Shown: positions 43,659 to 52,301, numbered from the stretch's first letter. The stretch: DNA of 64,000 nucleotides from a bacterium HR29 (GCA_002898215.1 BEIF01000002.1:248001-312000); one strand, 5' to 3'. Notes: generated by a model from the letters alone, not told the origin. Numbers and translations: made by a program.

Positions 43659-44744
43659 ATGTCCCAGCATCCGCCAGAGCGGCCGCACGAGCCTTCCGGT
43701 CGAGCCTACGCCGCCGCCGGAGTGGACCTCGCCGCCCGCAGGGCCTTCGCGGAACGGCTGCCGGAGCTTCTCGCCCGCACCCGCGGCCCCGGAGTCCTCG
43801 CCGATGCGGGTCCATTCAGCGGGCTGTTCCGCGTGCCGGTCGCGGGCTTCCGCGAACCCGTTCTGGCCGCCAGCGCCGACGGCATCGGCACGAAGGTGAA
43901 GCTGAACGCCGCGGCGGGGCGCCTCGACCTCTGTGGCGCCGACATCGTGGGCCACAGCGTCAACGATATCCTCACCTGCGGCGCGAAGCCCCTCTTCTTC
44001 CTCGACTACATCGCCGGCAACGGCCTCACCAACGAGCAGAAGACTGCCCTCGTCCGCGGCGTTGCCGATGCCTGCGCCGCGGTCGGCTGCGCCCTCTTGG
44101 GGGGAGAAACGGCCGACATGCCCGATGTCTACCCGCCGGGCGAATTCGACCTCGCGGGCTTCATCGTCGGCATCGTCGAACGCGACCGCATCATCGACGG
44201 ACGGAGCATCGCTCCAGGCGACGTCCTCATCGGGCTTCCCAGCAGCGGTCTCCACACCAACGGATACTCCCTGGCCCGCCGCGTGCTCGGCCTCGCCGTC
44301 GGCGAACCGCTTGAAGAAACCCGGCGCCGTCTCGCCGAGCGTCCGCCCGAGCTCGGCGGCGAGACGCTGGGCGATGCCCTCCTCCGCCCGCACCGGGCCT
44401 ACCTCGCTGACCTCGACCCGGTCCTCGACCGCGTGAAGGGCATCGCCCACATCACCGGCGGTGGCTTTCCCGAGAACCTCCGCCGAATCCTCCCGGAAGG
44501 CGTCACCGCTTCCATCGATACGCGGGCGTGGGAGCCGCTGCCCATCTTCCGGCTCATCCAGGCGCGGGGGCGCATCGTGGCCGAAGAGATGTACGAGGTG
44601 TTCAACATGGGCATCGGCATGGTCATCGCCGTCGCCCCTGAGGATGCCGACCCGGTCGCCGCTGCCCTGCCCGAGGGGGCCGTCATCGGCCGCATCGAGC
44701 CGTGGCGAGGGCGTCCAGTGGAGCTCGCGAACCTTACTCCTTGA
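43659..44744 (+). CDS. purM: Phosphoribosylformylglycinamidine cyclo-ligase (AIR synthetase)
   Basis: A 361-residue enzyme closing FGAM to AIR with ATP. It starts MSQHPPERPHE; visible are AYAAAGVDLAARRAFAERLP, the ATP-binding SADGIGTKVKLNAAAG, HSVNDILTCGAKPLFFLDYI, LLGGETADMPDVYPPGEFD and ITGGGFPENLRRILP. Second gene of purF-purM. Its final 11 bases overlap the tail of the converging carbonic-anhydrase gene. Confidence 0.96.
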   Translation: MSQHPPERPHEPSGRAYAAAGVDLAARRAFAERLPELLARTRGPGVLADAGPFSGLFRVPVAGFREPVLAASADGIGTKVKLNAAAGRLDLCGADIVGHSVNDILTCGAKPLFFLDYIAGNGLTNEQKTALVRGVADACAAVGCALLGGETADMPDVYPPGEFDLAGFIVGIVERDRIIDGRSIAPGDVLIGLPSSGLHTNGYSLARRVLGLAVGEPLEETRRRLAERPPELGGETLGDALLRPHRAYLADLDPVLDRVKGIAHITGGGFPENLRRILPEGVTASIDTRAWEPLPIFRLIQARGRIVAEEMYEVFNMGIGMVIAVAPEDADPVAAALPEGAVIGRIEPWRGRPVELANLTP

Positions 44745-45279
44745 GCAGGCGCACCCCCGAACGGTGCAGGTCGCGCAGCCAGGCGTACCGTTTGGGGTTT
44801 TCGCGCACCCACTCCTCGGCGGGCGTTCCGGACAAGGGGCGCTTCACCTCGGCTGGCACTCCCACGGCAAGCATGCCCGCGGGAATGACGGCCTCCGGCG
44901 GCACCACCGCCCCGGCGCCGACCAGCGCGCCTTCGCCCACTTCCGCGCCGTCGAGCACGACGGCTCCGTTGGCGATGAGGGCGCGAGCGCCGATGCGGGC
45001 GCCGTGCACCACGCAGTTGTGGGCGATCGATGCCTCCTCGCCGATGATGGCCGGCTGCCCGGCCCGGCTGTGGACCACCGCGCCGTCCTGGATGTTCGCT
45101 CCCCTGCCGATGTGGACCGAACCGGTATCGCCCCGCACCACCGCTCCGTACCACACCGATGCCCCCGCTTCGATCACCACATCTCCCACCACGGTGGCCG
45201 TGGGGGCGATGAAGGCCGTCGGGTCGATGCGGGGAACCTTGTCACCCACGGCATAGATCGGCACCGCTCGCACTCCCAT
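44734..45279 (-). CDS. Gamma-type carbonic anhydrase family protein
   Basis: The 181-residue protein is a left-handed beta-helix of hexapeptide repeats (IAPTATVVGDVVIEAGASVW, ANIQDGAVVH, ARIGARALIANGAVVLDGAE). The metal histidines fit VVRGDTGSVHIGRG..VVHSRAG and SIAHNCVVHGARIG. Catalytic activity as carbonic anhydrase is possible; many relatives have other or no activity. ATG 45279 starts MGVRAVPIYAVGDKVPRIDP. Tail-to-tail overlap with purM. Confidence 0.87.
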   Translation of the reverse strand: MGVRAVPIYAVGDKVPRIDPTAFIAPTATVVGDVVIEAGASVWYGAVVRGDTGSVHIGRGANIQDGAVVHSRAGQPAIIGEEASIAHNCVVHGARIGARALIANGAVVLDGAEVGEGALVGAGAVVPPEAVIPAGMLAVGVPAEVKRPLSGTPAEEWVRENPKRYAWLRDLHRSGVRLLKE

Positions 45280-45342
45280 CCGAAGGTCGCGCCTCTGGTA
45301 TCGTAGGCGGCGCACCAGCTCACGCAACGAAGGAGTTCCTTC

Positions 45343-46098
45343 ATGGAAATCGCAGGCCGCACCGCCGTCGTCTCGGGCGGCGCGTCCGGCATCGGGCGCG
45401 CCATCTGCCTCGCCCTCGCCCGCAAGGGCGCGCGCATCGTCGTCGCCGACATCGACGAAGCCGGTGGCCACGAAACGGTGCGGCTCGTCGGAGAGGCGGG
45501 CAGCCAGGCCGTCTTCCAGCGCTGCGACGTGACCCGTTCCGAAGACCTGGTTGCCATGCTCGAGGCCGCTCTCTCCCATTTCGGCAGCCTCGACATCGTC
45601 TGCAACAACGCGGGCATCGGCGAACGGCAGGACCTCTTCGAGGACGAAACGCGGGAGTTCGAACGCGTCGTTGCCGTTGACCTCACCGCCGTCATCGATG
45701 CCACGCGGCTCGCCGTCCGGGCGATGCGCACCCGGGGAGGCGGCGTCATCATCAACACCGCCTCCATGGGTGGCCTCCTCCCCATGCCGAACAACCCCGT
45801 CTACGCCGCTGCCAAAGCTGGCGTGGTCAACTTCACCCGCTCCCTCGCCCACCTGGCCGAGACGTGGAACATCCGCGTCAACGCCATCTGCCCCTCCTTC
45901 ACCGACACCCCCCTCGTTCGTCAGGCCGGCGAGGAGCGGATGCGGGAGGTGGCGCAACTGGTGGGAGGCATCCTCCAGCCGGAGTTCGTGGCCGAAGGTG
46001 TCGTCGAGCTCGTCGAAGACGACAGCCGAGCTGGGGCGATCATGCGCGTCACGGTGCGCGGCGGGCGGGACTTCGCCAAGGAGCTCCGGCCCTACTGA
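45343..46098 (+). CDS. Short-chain dehydrogenase/reductase
   Basis: A 251-residue SDR. It has the cofactor motif VVSGGASGIGRAI, VADIDEAGG (Asp implying NAD preference), NNAGIGE, and the catalytic NTASMGGLL with YAAAKAG (YxxxK). AAGGAG is 7 bases before the ATG. The substrate is unknown. It diverges from the carbonic anhydrase gene and is followed by a 3-hydroxyacyl-CoA dehydrogenase, so a role in acyl-CoA metabolism is possible. Confidence 0.9.
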   Translation: MEIAGRTAVVSGGASGIGRAICLALARKGARIVVADIDEAGGHETVRLVGEAGSQAVFQRCDVTRSEDLVAMLEAALSHFGSLDIVCNNAGIGERQDLFEDETREFERVVAVDLTAVIDATRLAVRAMRTRGGGVIINTASMGGLLPMPNNPVYAAAKAGVVNFTRSLAHLAETWNIRVNAICPSFTDTPLVRQAGEERMREVAQLVGGILQPEFVAEGVVELVEDDSRAGAIMRVTVRGGRDFAKELRPY

Positions 46099-46166
46099 TG
46101 GTTGCCGTGCTCCGTCCGCCCGCGTAGCATCCCATCGCAACGCCCGAAGGACGATCGGAGTCTCAC

Positions 46167-46922
46167 GTGAACGTCGACGATATCCGTACGGTCGGCATCC
46201 TTGGCGGCGGCGTCATGGGCGCTGGCATCGCCATGACCTTCGCCCAGGCGGGCTACCAGGTCATCGTCCGCGACATCTCCGAGGAAGCGCTAGCCAGGAC
46301 GCGTCAGCGGATGCTGGAAGGCCGCTTCGGCTGGCGCCGCGGCGTCGAACTCGGCCGCTTCACCGCCGAGCAGGTCGAGGAATTCCTCGGTCGCGTCCGT
46401 CTTACCACCGATCTCGCCGACCTCGCCCAGGTGGACCTCGTCATCGAGGCGATTCCGGAGGACGAAGAGCTGAAGAAGCGCGTCTGGGCGGAAGTCGACC
46501 GTGTCGTGAAGCCGGAGGCCATCTTCGCGACCAACACCAGTGGCTTCGCCATCTCCTCGCTCAACCAGGCCGTTTCACCGGAGCGCCGCAAGCGGTTCCT
46601 GGGCATGCACTGGTTCAGCCCGGCGAACATCATGAAGCTGGTGGAGCTCGTTTACACGGAAGAGACCTCGCCGGAGACGCTCGCCGCCATGGAGGAGCTG
46701 TGCCGGCGGATTGGGAAGACGTCCATCCGCGTGAAGGACGCTCCGGGAACGTACGGCTTCGTGGCCAACCGCATCTTCTTCGCCGCCGTCGCCGAGGCGC
46801 GCAAGATCGTCGAGGCGGGCATCGCTGCCCCCGAAGACGTCGACACCGCCATGAAGCTGGGTTTCAACTGGCCCAGCGGGCCGTTGGAGATGTTCCGCGG
46901 CGCCCGCAGCGGCTGGGAGTAG
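46167..46922 (+). CDS. 3-hydroxyacyl-CoA dehydrogenase (short form)
   Basis: The 251-residue protein has the NAD motif VGILGGGVMGAGIAMTFAQA, DLVIEAIPEDEELKKRVWAE, NTSGFAISSLNQAVSPERRK and the catalytic region GMHWFSPANIMKLVELV, then GTYGFVANRIFFAAVAEAR. The C-terminal helical domain stops at GPLEMFRGARSGWE, about 30-40 residues short of typical FadB2/PaaH-type enzymes. This could be a natural short subfamily or a shortened gene. GTG start. It ends 5 bases from a converging hypothetical gene. Confidence 0.85.
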   Translation: MNVDDIRTVGILGGGVMGAGIAMTFAQAGYQVIVRDISEEALARTRQRMLEGRFGWRRGVELGRFTAEQVEEFLGRVRLTTDLADLAQVDLVIEAIPEDEELKKRVWAEVDRVVKPEAIFATNTSGFAISSLNQAVSPERRKRFLGMHWFSPANIMKLVELVYTEETSPETLAAMEELCRRIGKTSIRVKDAPGTYGFVANRIFFAAVAEARKIVEAGIAAPEDVDTAMKLGFNWPSGPLEMFRGARSGWE

Positions 46923-46927
46923 CGCGG

Positions 46928-47296
46928 TTACGGACCGGGCGGGAAGGGGTCGATGGGGCCTTGCCCGCCCAGCTGCTCCATGATTCGGCGGGCGATCTCC
47001 TCGAGCTGTTCGGGCGTGATGCCCATCCGCTCCATCGTCTGCCGCAGGAGGCGCTGCACCTCCTCCAGGTCGCCGCGGATGAGGGCATCTGCCAGCTCGA
47101 GCTGCGTCTCCACGGCCAGGAACCCCTGGCGCCGTTCGAACGCGCTTCCCGTGGAGAGAATCGTCGACATCAGCCGGGTGAAGAGGGTCGTCGTCCGCGC
47201 GATGCGGACGCGATCCTCGGGGTCGGGCGGGAAATCGCCCGTGACGGTGACTTCCAGTCCGGTGCGCTTGTCGGTGGCGGCGTACTGTTGGGGCAT
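46928..47296 (-). CDS. Hypothetical helical protein next to gyrB
   Basis: A 122-residue protein with a short beta start (LEVTVTGDFPPDPEDRVRIA) and long amphipathic helices (TTTLFTRLMSTILSTGSAFE; QLELADALIRGDLEEVQRLL; MERMGITPEQLEEIARRIME), ending PIDPFPPGP. No signal peptide or known domain. It follows gyrB in the same direction by 25 bases, so it may share the gyrB transcript. Confidence 0.65.
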   Translation of the reverse strand: MPQQYAATDKRTGLEVTVTGDFPPDPEDRVRIARTTTLFTRLMSTILSTGSAFERRQGFLAVETQLELADALIRGDLEEVQRLLRQTMERMGITPEQLEEIARRIMEQLGGQGPIDPFPPGP

Positions 47297-47321
47297 GGCA
47301 CACCCCCGTTGCGGCGCGCGG

Positions 47322-49304
47322 TCAGACGTCGAGGTTGACGACGTTCTTCGCGTTCGCCTGGATGAACCGTCGCCGGTGGGCGACCTCTTCGCCCATCAGC
47401 TGGTAGAAGATCGCCTCGGCCGCTGCCGCGTCCTCGATCGCCACTTTGAGGAGGATGCGCGTCGTCGGGTTCATCGTCGTCTCCCAGAGCTGGTCGGGGT
47501 TCATTTCGCCGAGGCCCTTGAACCGCTGGACGGCGACGTTCTTCTTCCCCTTCAGGAACTCCTGCAGCTCCGCGTCGGAGAAGAAGTACCGCACCTCCTT
47601 CCCGGTGCTTGCGCGGTAGAGCGGCGGCTGGGCGATGTAGAGGTGACCCGCTTCGATGAGTTGCCGCATCTTCAGGAAGAAGAAGGTGAGGAGCAGCGTC
47701 CGGATGTGTGCCCCGTCCACGTCGGCGTCGGTCATGATGATGACCTTGTGGTAGCGGAGGTTCTTGAGGTTGAACTGCTCCCCGATGCCCGTCCCCAGCG
47801 CCGACACCATCAGCTTGATGGCGTCGTTCGCCAGCATCTTGTCGGGACGCGCCTTCTCGACGTTCAGGATCTTCCCTCGGAGCGGCAGCACTGCCTGCGT
47901 ACGCCGGTCGCGCGCCTGCTTCGCAGACCCGCCGGCGCTGTCCCCCTCGACGATGAAGAGCTCCGATTCCTCCGGGTCGCGCGACGAGCAGTCGGCCAGC
48001 TTACCGGGGAGGGTGCCGACCTCCAGGGGCGACTTCCGGAGGACGAGCTCGCGCGCTTTCTTGGCGGCCTCCCTCGCCCGCTGTGTCTGGAGGCACTTCT
48101 CGATGAGGCGGCGCGCCTCGGCAGGGTGCTCGTCTAGGTACTCCCGCAGCGCTTCACGCACCACGGTTTCGACGAGGCTCGTGACCTCGCTGTTGCCGAG
48201 CTTCTCCTTCGTCTGCCCCTCGAACTGCGGGGTTTGGACCTTTACCGAGATGACCGCCGCCAGTCCTTCGCGCGTGTCCTCTCCGGAAAGCTGCTGGTCG
48301 TCCTTCAACAGCTTCGCCCGCTTCCCGTACGCATTCAGCTCGCTCGTGAGCGCCTTCCGGAAGCCGGTGACGTGGGTGCCACCCTCCCTCGTGTGCACCG
48401 CGTTCGCGAAGGCGTAGACGGTCTCCGCATCCCCGTCGTTGTACTGGATCGCGACTTCCACCGACACCGGCCGCCCCTGCTCGTCCGTGACCTCCCGCTC
48501 GGCGTACACCGGCTCCTCGTTCAGCACGCGGTGCCCGCGGTTGATGTGCCGGACGAAGCTCTTGATGCCGCCCTCGAAGTAGTAGTTCACCTCCCGGCCG
48601 TCCCGCTCGTCGACGAGCCGGAACCAAACACCTTTCACGAGGTAGGCGTACTGGCGCAGCCGGTCGGCTTCGAGCTTGAAATCGAACGTCAGGCCCGGTT
48701 CGAAGATTCCCTCAGGGTCGGCCGGAAACCGCTTGATGTCGGGCTTGAAGCTCACCGTGGTGCCGCGGCCCCTGCCAGGGGGGCATGGGTACGCCTCGAG
48801 TTCGGTCAACACGAGGCCCCGCGCGTACTCCTGCCGGTAGACCTTGCCGGCGTACTCCTCCCCTTGCGCCTCGGGGTCCGGGACGACTTCGACCCACATC
48901 CGCTCGGAGAGGGCGTTCACCACGCTCGCTCCGACCCCGTGGAGGCCGGCCGAGACCTTGTAGCCACCGCCGCCGAACTTTCCGCCGGCGTGGAGTCTCG
49001 TCATCACCGTTTCCACGGCCGAGCGCCCCGTATCCTGGTGGATGCCCACGGGAATGCCGCGGCCGTTGTCCCGTACCGTGCACCAACCGTCGGCGTGGAA
49101 TATCACCTCGATCCGGGTGCAGTAGCCGGCTAGTGCCTCGTCGACGGCGTTGTCCACCAGTTCCTTCACGAGGTGGTGAAGGCCCTGCTTGTCCGTCGAC
49201 CCGATGTACATGGCGGGCCGGACGCGGACGCCTTCGAGTCCTTCAAGAACCTGGATCTGTTCAGCGGTGTACGAGGGGGCCGAAGTTGCGGGTGTACTAG
49301 CCAT
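47322..49304 (-). CDS. gyrB: DNA gyrase subunit B
   Basis: A 660-residue type II topoisomerase ATPase subunit. The GHKL domain has YIGSTDKQGLHHLVKELVDN, VRDNGRGIPVGIHQDTGRSA and GGGGYKVSAGLHGVGASVVN. The toprim domain has the metal motif IVEGDSAGGSAKQARDRRTQ and MTDADVDGAHIRTLLLTFFF. The C-terminal GyrB end FKGLGEMNPDQLWETTMNP is intact. ATG 49304 is preferred because GGGAGC lies just upstream; a TTG-side alternative at 49328 would not have one. A probable -10 TAAACT lies 58 bases upstream. gyrA is not in the window; ParE is unlikely given GyrB-type motifs. Confidence 0.95.
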   Translation of the reverse strand: MASTPATSAPSYTAEQIQVLEGLEGVRVRPAMYIGSTDKQGLHHLVKELVDNAVDEALAGYCTRIEVIFHADGWCTVRDNGRGIPVGIHQDTGRSAVETVMTRLHAGGKFGGGGYKVSAGLHGVGASVVNALSERMWVEVVPDPEAQGEEYAGKVYRQEYARGLVLTELEAYPCPPGRGRGTTVSFKPDIKRFPADPEGIFEPGLTFDFKLEADRLRQYAYLVKGVWFRLVDERDGREVNYYFEGGIKSFVRHINRGHRVLNEEPVYAEREVTDEQGRPVSVEVAIQYNDGDAETVYAFANAVHTREGGTHVTGFRKALTSELNAYGKRAKLLKDDQQLSGEDTREGLAAVISVKVQTPQFEGQTKEKLGNSEVTSLVETVVREALREYLDEHPAEARRLIEKCLQTQRAREAAKKARELVLRKSPLEVGTLPGKLADCSSRDPEESELFIVEGDSAGGSAKQARDRRTQAVLPLRGKILNVEKARPDKMLANDAIKLMVSALGTGIGEQFNLKNLRYHKVIIMTDADVDGAHIRTLLLTFFFLKMRQLIEAGHLYIAQPPLYRASTGKEVRYFFSDAELQEFLKGKKNVAVQRFKGLGEMNPDQLWETTMNPTTRILLKVAIEDAAAAEAIFYQLMGEEVAHRRRFIQANAKNVVNLDV

Positions 49305-49360
49305 GCTGCTCCCTGCGGCGGCCGCCACCGCCCGCCGCGATATCGATCGGACGCGTCAAC

Positions 49361-49366
49361 AGTTTA
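49361..49366 (-). promoter_or_regulatory. Possible gyrB -10 element (TAAACT)
   Basis: The reverse strand reads TAAACT at 49366-49361, in the 114-base gap upstream of gyrB. No good -35 hexamer is found at 16-18 bases spacing. Included as the only AT-rich promoter-like core in this gap. Confidence 0.3.
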
Positions 49367-49418
49367 CCACACCCAACCCCGCTCGTCGACCGAACATCAT
49401 TCTGAGATGACTGCACAG

Positions 49419-49637
49419 TCAGCGCCATTCGTCAATCGGCCATCCGTCGCGGACGTACCGAGCCTGGAGCCGCCGGCGCCTCCTCCCCAACAGGCGTTCC
49501 ACCAGGCCGGGAGGCAGCTCGGTCTCGGTCACGTCGGCGAGTCGCCAACCCCGCGCTTCCCAGCGGCGCCGGTCCGCCGCCAGCGCTTCGGGCGAATCGT
49601 ACGCCCGCCACGCCTCCACGAGCCGCGAGACCTCCAC
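49419..49637 (-). CDS. Small hypothetical protein
   Basis: A possible 72-residue protein starting GTG 49637: VSRLVEAWRAYDSPEALAAD and RRRWEARGWRLADVTETELP, ending YVRDGWPIDEWR. It has protein-like composition (Trp, Asp, Arg balance) and lies head-to-head with the TrmO-like gene. No family is recognised. Several longer starts and an overlapping frame exist, so the exact boundaries are uncertain. Confidence 0.45.
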   Translation of the reverse strand: MEVSRLVEAWRAYDSPEALAADRRRWEARGWRLADVTETELPPGLVERLLGRRRRRLQARYVRDGWPIDEWR

Positions 49638-49699
49638 GGTTCCACGATACCCGCTCTCCCGCCTTGCCGCCCGGCCAGCGTCTGCCGCACCCTGCCAAC

Positions 49700-50170
49700 G
49701 TGCTCCTGCGTTTCTTCCGCCGCCCGCGCTTCCAACGTCCGCCCCCGTCCTCAAAAATTACCCTGACCCCCATCGGCTGGGTGAGGAACCGCCGCCCTCG
49801 CCCCCACCCGCGCGGCTGGGAACGCTTGCGCAGCCGCATCGAGCTTCTCCCGGAGCACGCTCCGAAGGCCGAGGGCCTGGAGCGGTACAGCCACGTCGTC
49901 GTGGTCTGCTACCTCGACCTGGCAGAGTCGGCTCCCGAGCACCCCGCTCGGATGCGCCTCCCCAGCGGACGCGAAGTCGGTATCCTCGCCACGCGCAGCC
50001 AACTCCGCCCCAACCACCTCGGCGTGAGCGTTTGCCGGCTCCTCGGTCGCGAGGGCGCGGTGCTGCACGTGGTGGGCCTCGACGCCATCGACGGCACGCC
50101 CGTCCTCGATGTCAAGCCGTACCTCCCCGCCTACGACGCCGTCCCCGATGCTCGCGTGCCCGATGCCTGA
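49700..50170 (+). CDS. TrmO/YaeB-like tRNA methyltransferase family protein
   Basis: The 156-residue form matches the TsaA/TrmO beta-barrel: LTPIGWVRNRRP, RIELLPEHAPKAEGLERYSH, VVVVCYLDLAE, GILATRSQLRPNHLGVSVCR and LDAIDGTPVLDVKPYLPAYD. Proteins of this fold N6-methylate t6A in tRNA-Thr using SAM. The start is uncertain: GTG 49700 or TTG 49664 are in frame and neither has a good ribosome binding site; the conserved domain begins near residue 23. Ends just before a perfect bidirectional hairpin. Confidence 0.78.
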   Translation: MLLRFFRRPRFQRPPPSSKITLTPIGWVRNRRPRPHPRGWERLRSRIELLPEHAPKAEGLERYSHVVVVCYLDLAESAPEHPARMRLPSGREVGILATRSQLRPNHLGVSVCRLLGREGAVLHVVGLDAIDGTPVLDVKPYLPAYDAVPDARVPDA

Positions 50171-50175
50171 AGCAC

Positions 50176-50203
50176 GGCGCCCCCGGTCGGGGCCGGGGGC
50201 GCC
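50176..50203. terminator. Bidirectional hairpin between converging TrmO-like and thiolase genes
   Basis: GGCGCCCCCGG (50176-50186) and CCGGGGGCGCC (50193-50203) are perfect 11-bp arms with a 6-base loop, centred in the 59-base gap between two converging genes. No T-run on either side is long, so termination may need help, but the location is typical of a shared terminator. Confidence 0.6.
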
Positions 50204-50229
50204 GAGAATGGCCGGGGTGGTCCTTCGGC

Positions 50230-51537
50230 CTAGTAAATCGCCTCGAGGATGGTGCTGATGCCCATCCCGGCGCCGATGCACTGGGTCGCCAGGCCGTACC
50301 GTTTGTTGCTCCGCCGGAGCTCGTGCGCCAGCGTCAGCACGAGGCGCGCCCCGGTCGCACCCAGTGGGTGCCCGATGGCGATCGCCCCGCCGTTCACATT
50401 CACCTTCTCCAGGGGGATGCCAAGCTCACGGCACGAAGGGATGACCTGGGCTGCGAACGCTTCGTTGAACTCCACCCGGTCGATCTGGTCGACGGTGATG
50501 CCGGCGTGTTTCAGGGCCTTGCGCGTGGCGGGCACCGGCCCGAGCCCCATGATCTGCGGCTTCACCCCGGCGATGCCGAACCCGATGATGCGCGCCAACG
50601 GCTCCAGCCCGAGCTCGAGCGCCTTCTTCTCGCTCATGATGAGCACCGCGCTGATGCCATCGTTCGTCGGGCAGCTGTTCCCGGCAGTGATCCGCAGCTC
50701 CTGACCCGTGGGGCTCACCAGCCCCTTCACGGGCGGAAGCTGGGCGAGCGCCTCGAGGCTCGTGTTCGGGCGAATGCACTCGTCGCGGTCGAAGATCACC
50801 TTCGGGCCCCGCTCCGACTCGACCCAGTTGCCCGCTTCGTCGAACACCGGGTCCTCCACCTCGAGGGGCACGATCTCGTCCTTGTAGATACCGTTTTCGT
50901 AGGCGGCGTGCGCCTTCTTGTGGCTCCAGAGGGCGAATTCGTCGAGCTCCTGGCGGCTCAGGTTGTACATTTCGGCCACGTTCTGGGCCGTCTGGACCAT
51001 CGAGAGCACCGGCGAGTAGTCGAGGATGGCGTCGGGGATCGGCACGGAGAAGTTCTCGAAGTGGTCGGGGGCCATGTTCCGCTGTTCAGGCGTCTGTTCG
51101 AGCCGGCGCCGGTTGAACTCCGTGACCCGGTTCGTCGGGCCCCGCTGTCCGCCGCCCAACTGGCGGCCCATCCGTTCGATCCCCATGGCGATGCCGCACT
51201 CGGTCGCGCCCACCATGATCGACTGGGCGATGCGGTGCACGGCCTCCATGCTCGAGCCGCACTGCCGGTTCATGTCGACCGCCGAGACTTCGGCCGGTAG
51301 GCCGGCCAGCCGGGCCACGATGTCGGCCCCGAGCCCGGCCAGCTCCCCCGCTCCGAGCACGTTGCCGAGGGCGATGTCCTCGATCATGCGCGGTGAGACC
51401 TTCGGGTTCCGTTCGAGCAGTGCCCGGAGCACTTGCGCTCCGGCCTCGTCGAGCCGCGTGGCGACGAGCTTGCCGCGGCCCCCTCGCGCGAACGCCGAGC
51501 GGACGCCATCGACGATGACTGCGGTCTGGAGTTCCAC
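50230..51537 (-). CDS. Acetyl-CoA C-acyltransferase (thiolase)
   Basis: A 435-residue thiolase. The nucleophile Cys is in VDMNRQCGSSMEAVH, with RVEFNEAFAAQVIPSC, VNGGAIAIGHPLGATGARLV (catalytic His) and TQCIGAGMGISTILEAIY (second Cys) at the C-terminus. It is longer than the ~390-residue norm because of a loop around 125-190 (GIERMGRQLGGGQRG...NRRRLEQTPEQ). It probably serves beta-oxidation or ketone metabolism. GTG start with AAGGAG inside a short hairpin. Confidence 0.92.
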   Translation of the reverse strand: MELQTAVIVDGVRSAFARGGRGKLVATRLDEAGAQVLRALLERNPKVSPRMIEDIALGNVLGAGELAGLGADIVARLAGLPAEVSAVDMNRQCGSSMEAVHRIAQSIMVGATECGIAMGIERMGRQLGGGQRGPTNRVTEFNRRRLEQTPEQRNMAPDHFENFSVPIPDAILDYSPVLSMVQTAQNVAEMYNLSRQELDEFALWSHKKAHAAYENGIYKDEIVPLEVEDPVFDEAGNWVESERGPKVIFDRDECIRPNTSLEALAQLPPVKGLVSPTGQELRITAGNSCPTNDGISAVLIMSEKKALELGLEPLARIIGFGIAGVKPQIMGLGPVPATRKALKHAGITVDQIDRVEFNEAFAAQVIPSCRELGIPLEKVNVNGGAIAIGHPLGATGARLVLTLAHELRRSNKRYGLATQCIGAGMGISTILEAIY

Positions 51538-51542
51538 CGATA

Positions 51543-51556
51543 CACTCCTTCGAGTG
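51543..51556 (-). promoter_or_regulatory. Hairpin enclosing the thiolase ribosome binding site
   Basis: In the leftward mRNA, CACTC and GAGTG flank the loop GAAG, and AAGGAG (complement of 51545-51550) is in the loop and 3' arm, 7 bases before the GTG at 51537. It could limit ribosome access. The stem is only 5 bp. Confidence 0.35.
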
Positions 51557-51564
51557 GTGTGGGT

Positions 51565-51582
51565 GCCCTGCCGGCGCAGGGC
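51565..51582 (-). promoter_or_regulatory. Inverted repeat in the thiolase upstream region
   Basis: GCCCTGC (51565-51571) and GCAGGGC (51576-51582) form a 7-bp perfect palindrome with a 4-base loop, just upstream of the ribosome binding site hairpin. It could be an operator or part of an RNA leader. Confidence 0.35.
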
Positions 51583-51596
51583 CGATGCCGGGATGA

Positions 51597-51611
51597 TAGG
51601 CGAAACGCCTA
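51597..51611 (-). promoter_or_regulatory. Second inverted repeat in the thiolase upstream region
   Basis: TAGGCG (51597-51602) and CGCCTA (51606-51611) are perfect 6-bp arms around AAA. Together with the palindrome at 51565 it gives two symmetric sites 15 bases apart in the 296-base divergent gap between the thiolase gene and the next gene. The rest of the gap shows no gene. Confidence 0.3.
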
Positions 51612-51833
51612 CGAATGTCGAACGCCGATCGGCGAAAGGAAGGCGCCGACGTCAGGCCCGAACCGAGCTCACCGGGTACGCGCTGGCGGTCAAGCGTGAC
51701 GGGGCGTGCGGAGGCAGCCGGCTCCGGCGGACGCCTCATGCGCGCCTGTACGCCTTGGCGCGATGCGGCTATAGGATCGCGAAGCCGTCGAACGAACACG
51801 GCGGACCCCGAACGACCCAGGAGGAGGGTTGAG

Positions 51834-52301
51834 ATGCTGGCAGGGTTCTGGCGATCGCTGCCCCTCGCAGCGAAGGTACCCATCGTCACGTCGGTGGTCG
51901 TCCTCGCGCTTCTCGGTTCGGGATGGGCCGCAGTGGCCGCTTGGGCTGGCGTGCAGGGTGTGGCAACCGTTCAGTTGGACAACGTGAACTGCGGGCCGCT
52001 CGAGCCGCCGCCCGGTATCGTCCGCACGGTGACAGCGCTCGTCCCGAGGGTGAGCGTACCCGGCGCACCGATCGACTCGGGGCAACGCGGCGAGTACCGC
52101 GTCCCTTCGGGGACGTACCAGGTGAAGCTGACCGGAAACCGGGTCGAGGGTCGGTGGCGCTTCATCACCGTCGAAGGCGAGCTCACGGGGAAGCTGCTCT
52201 CGGCGCAGCTTGACGGGCGTGAGCTGGTCGATCAGGGAGAGGTGACGCTGGAGTTGGAGAAGGGGCGGACGTACGTCCTCACGCTTCGCTGCGGCGCGTA
52301 G
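51834..52301 (+). CDS. Membrane-anchored small protein of unknown function
   Basis: A 155-residue protein with one N-terminal helix at ~13-38 (AAKVPIVTSVVVLALLGSGW) and a beta-rich extracytoplasmic part: CGPLEPPPGIVRTVTALVPR, TYQVKLTGNRVEGRWRFITV, GQVTLELEKGRTYVLTLRCGA-type end. Two cysteines (~54 and near the C-terminus) could pair. AGGAGG precedes the ATG. The frame is open 73 codons upstream without a plausible start. Function unknown. Confidence 0.65.
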   Translation: MLAGFWRSLPLAAKVPIVTSVVVLALLGSGWAAVAAWAGVQGVATVQLDNVNCGPLEPPPGIVRTVTALVPRVSVPGAPIDSGQRGEYRVPSGTYQVKLTGNRVEGRWRFITVEGELTGKLLSAQLDGRELVDQGEVTLELEKGRTYVLTLRCGA

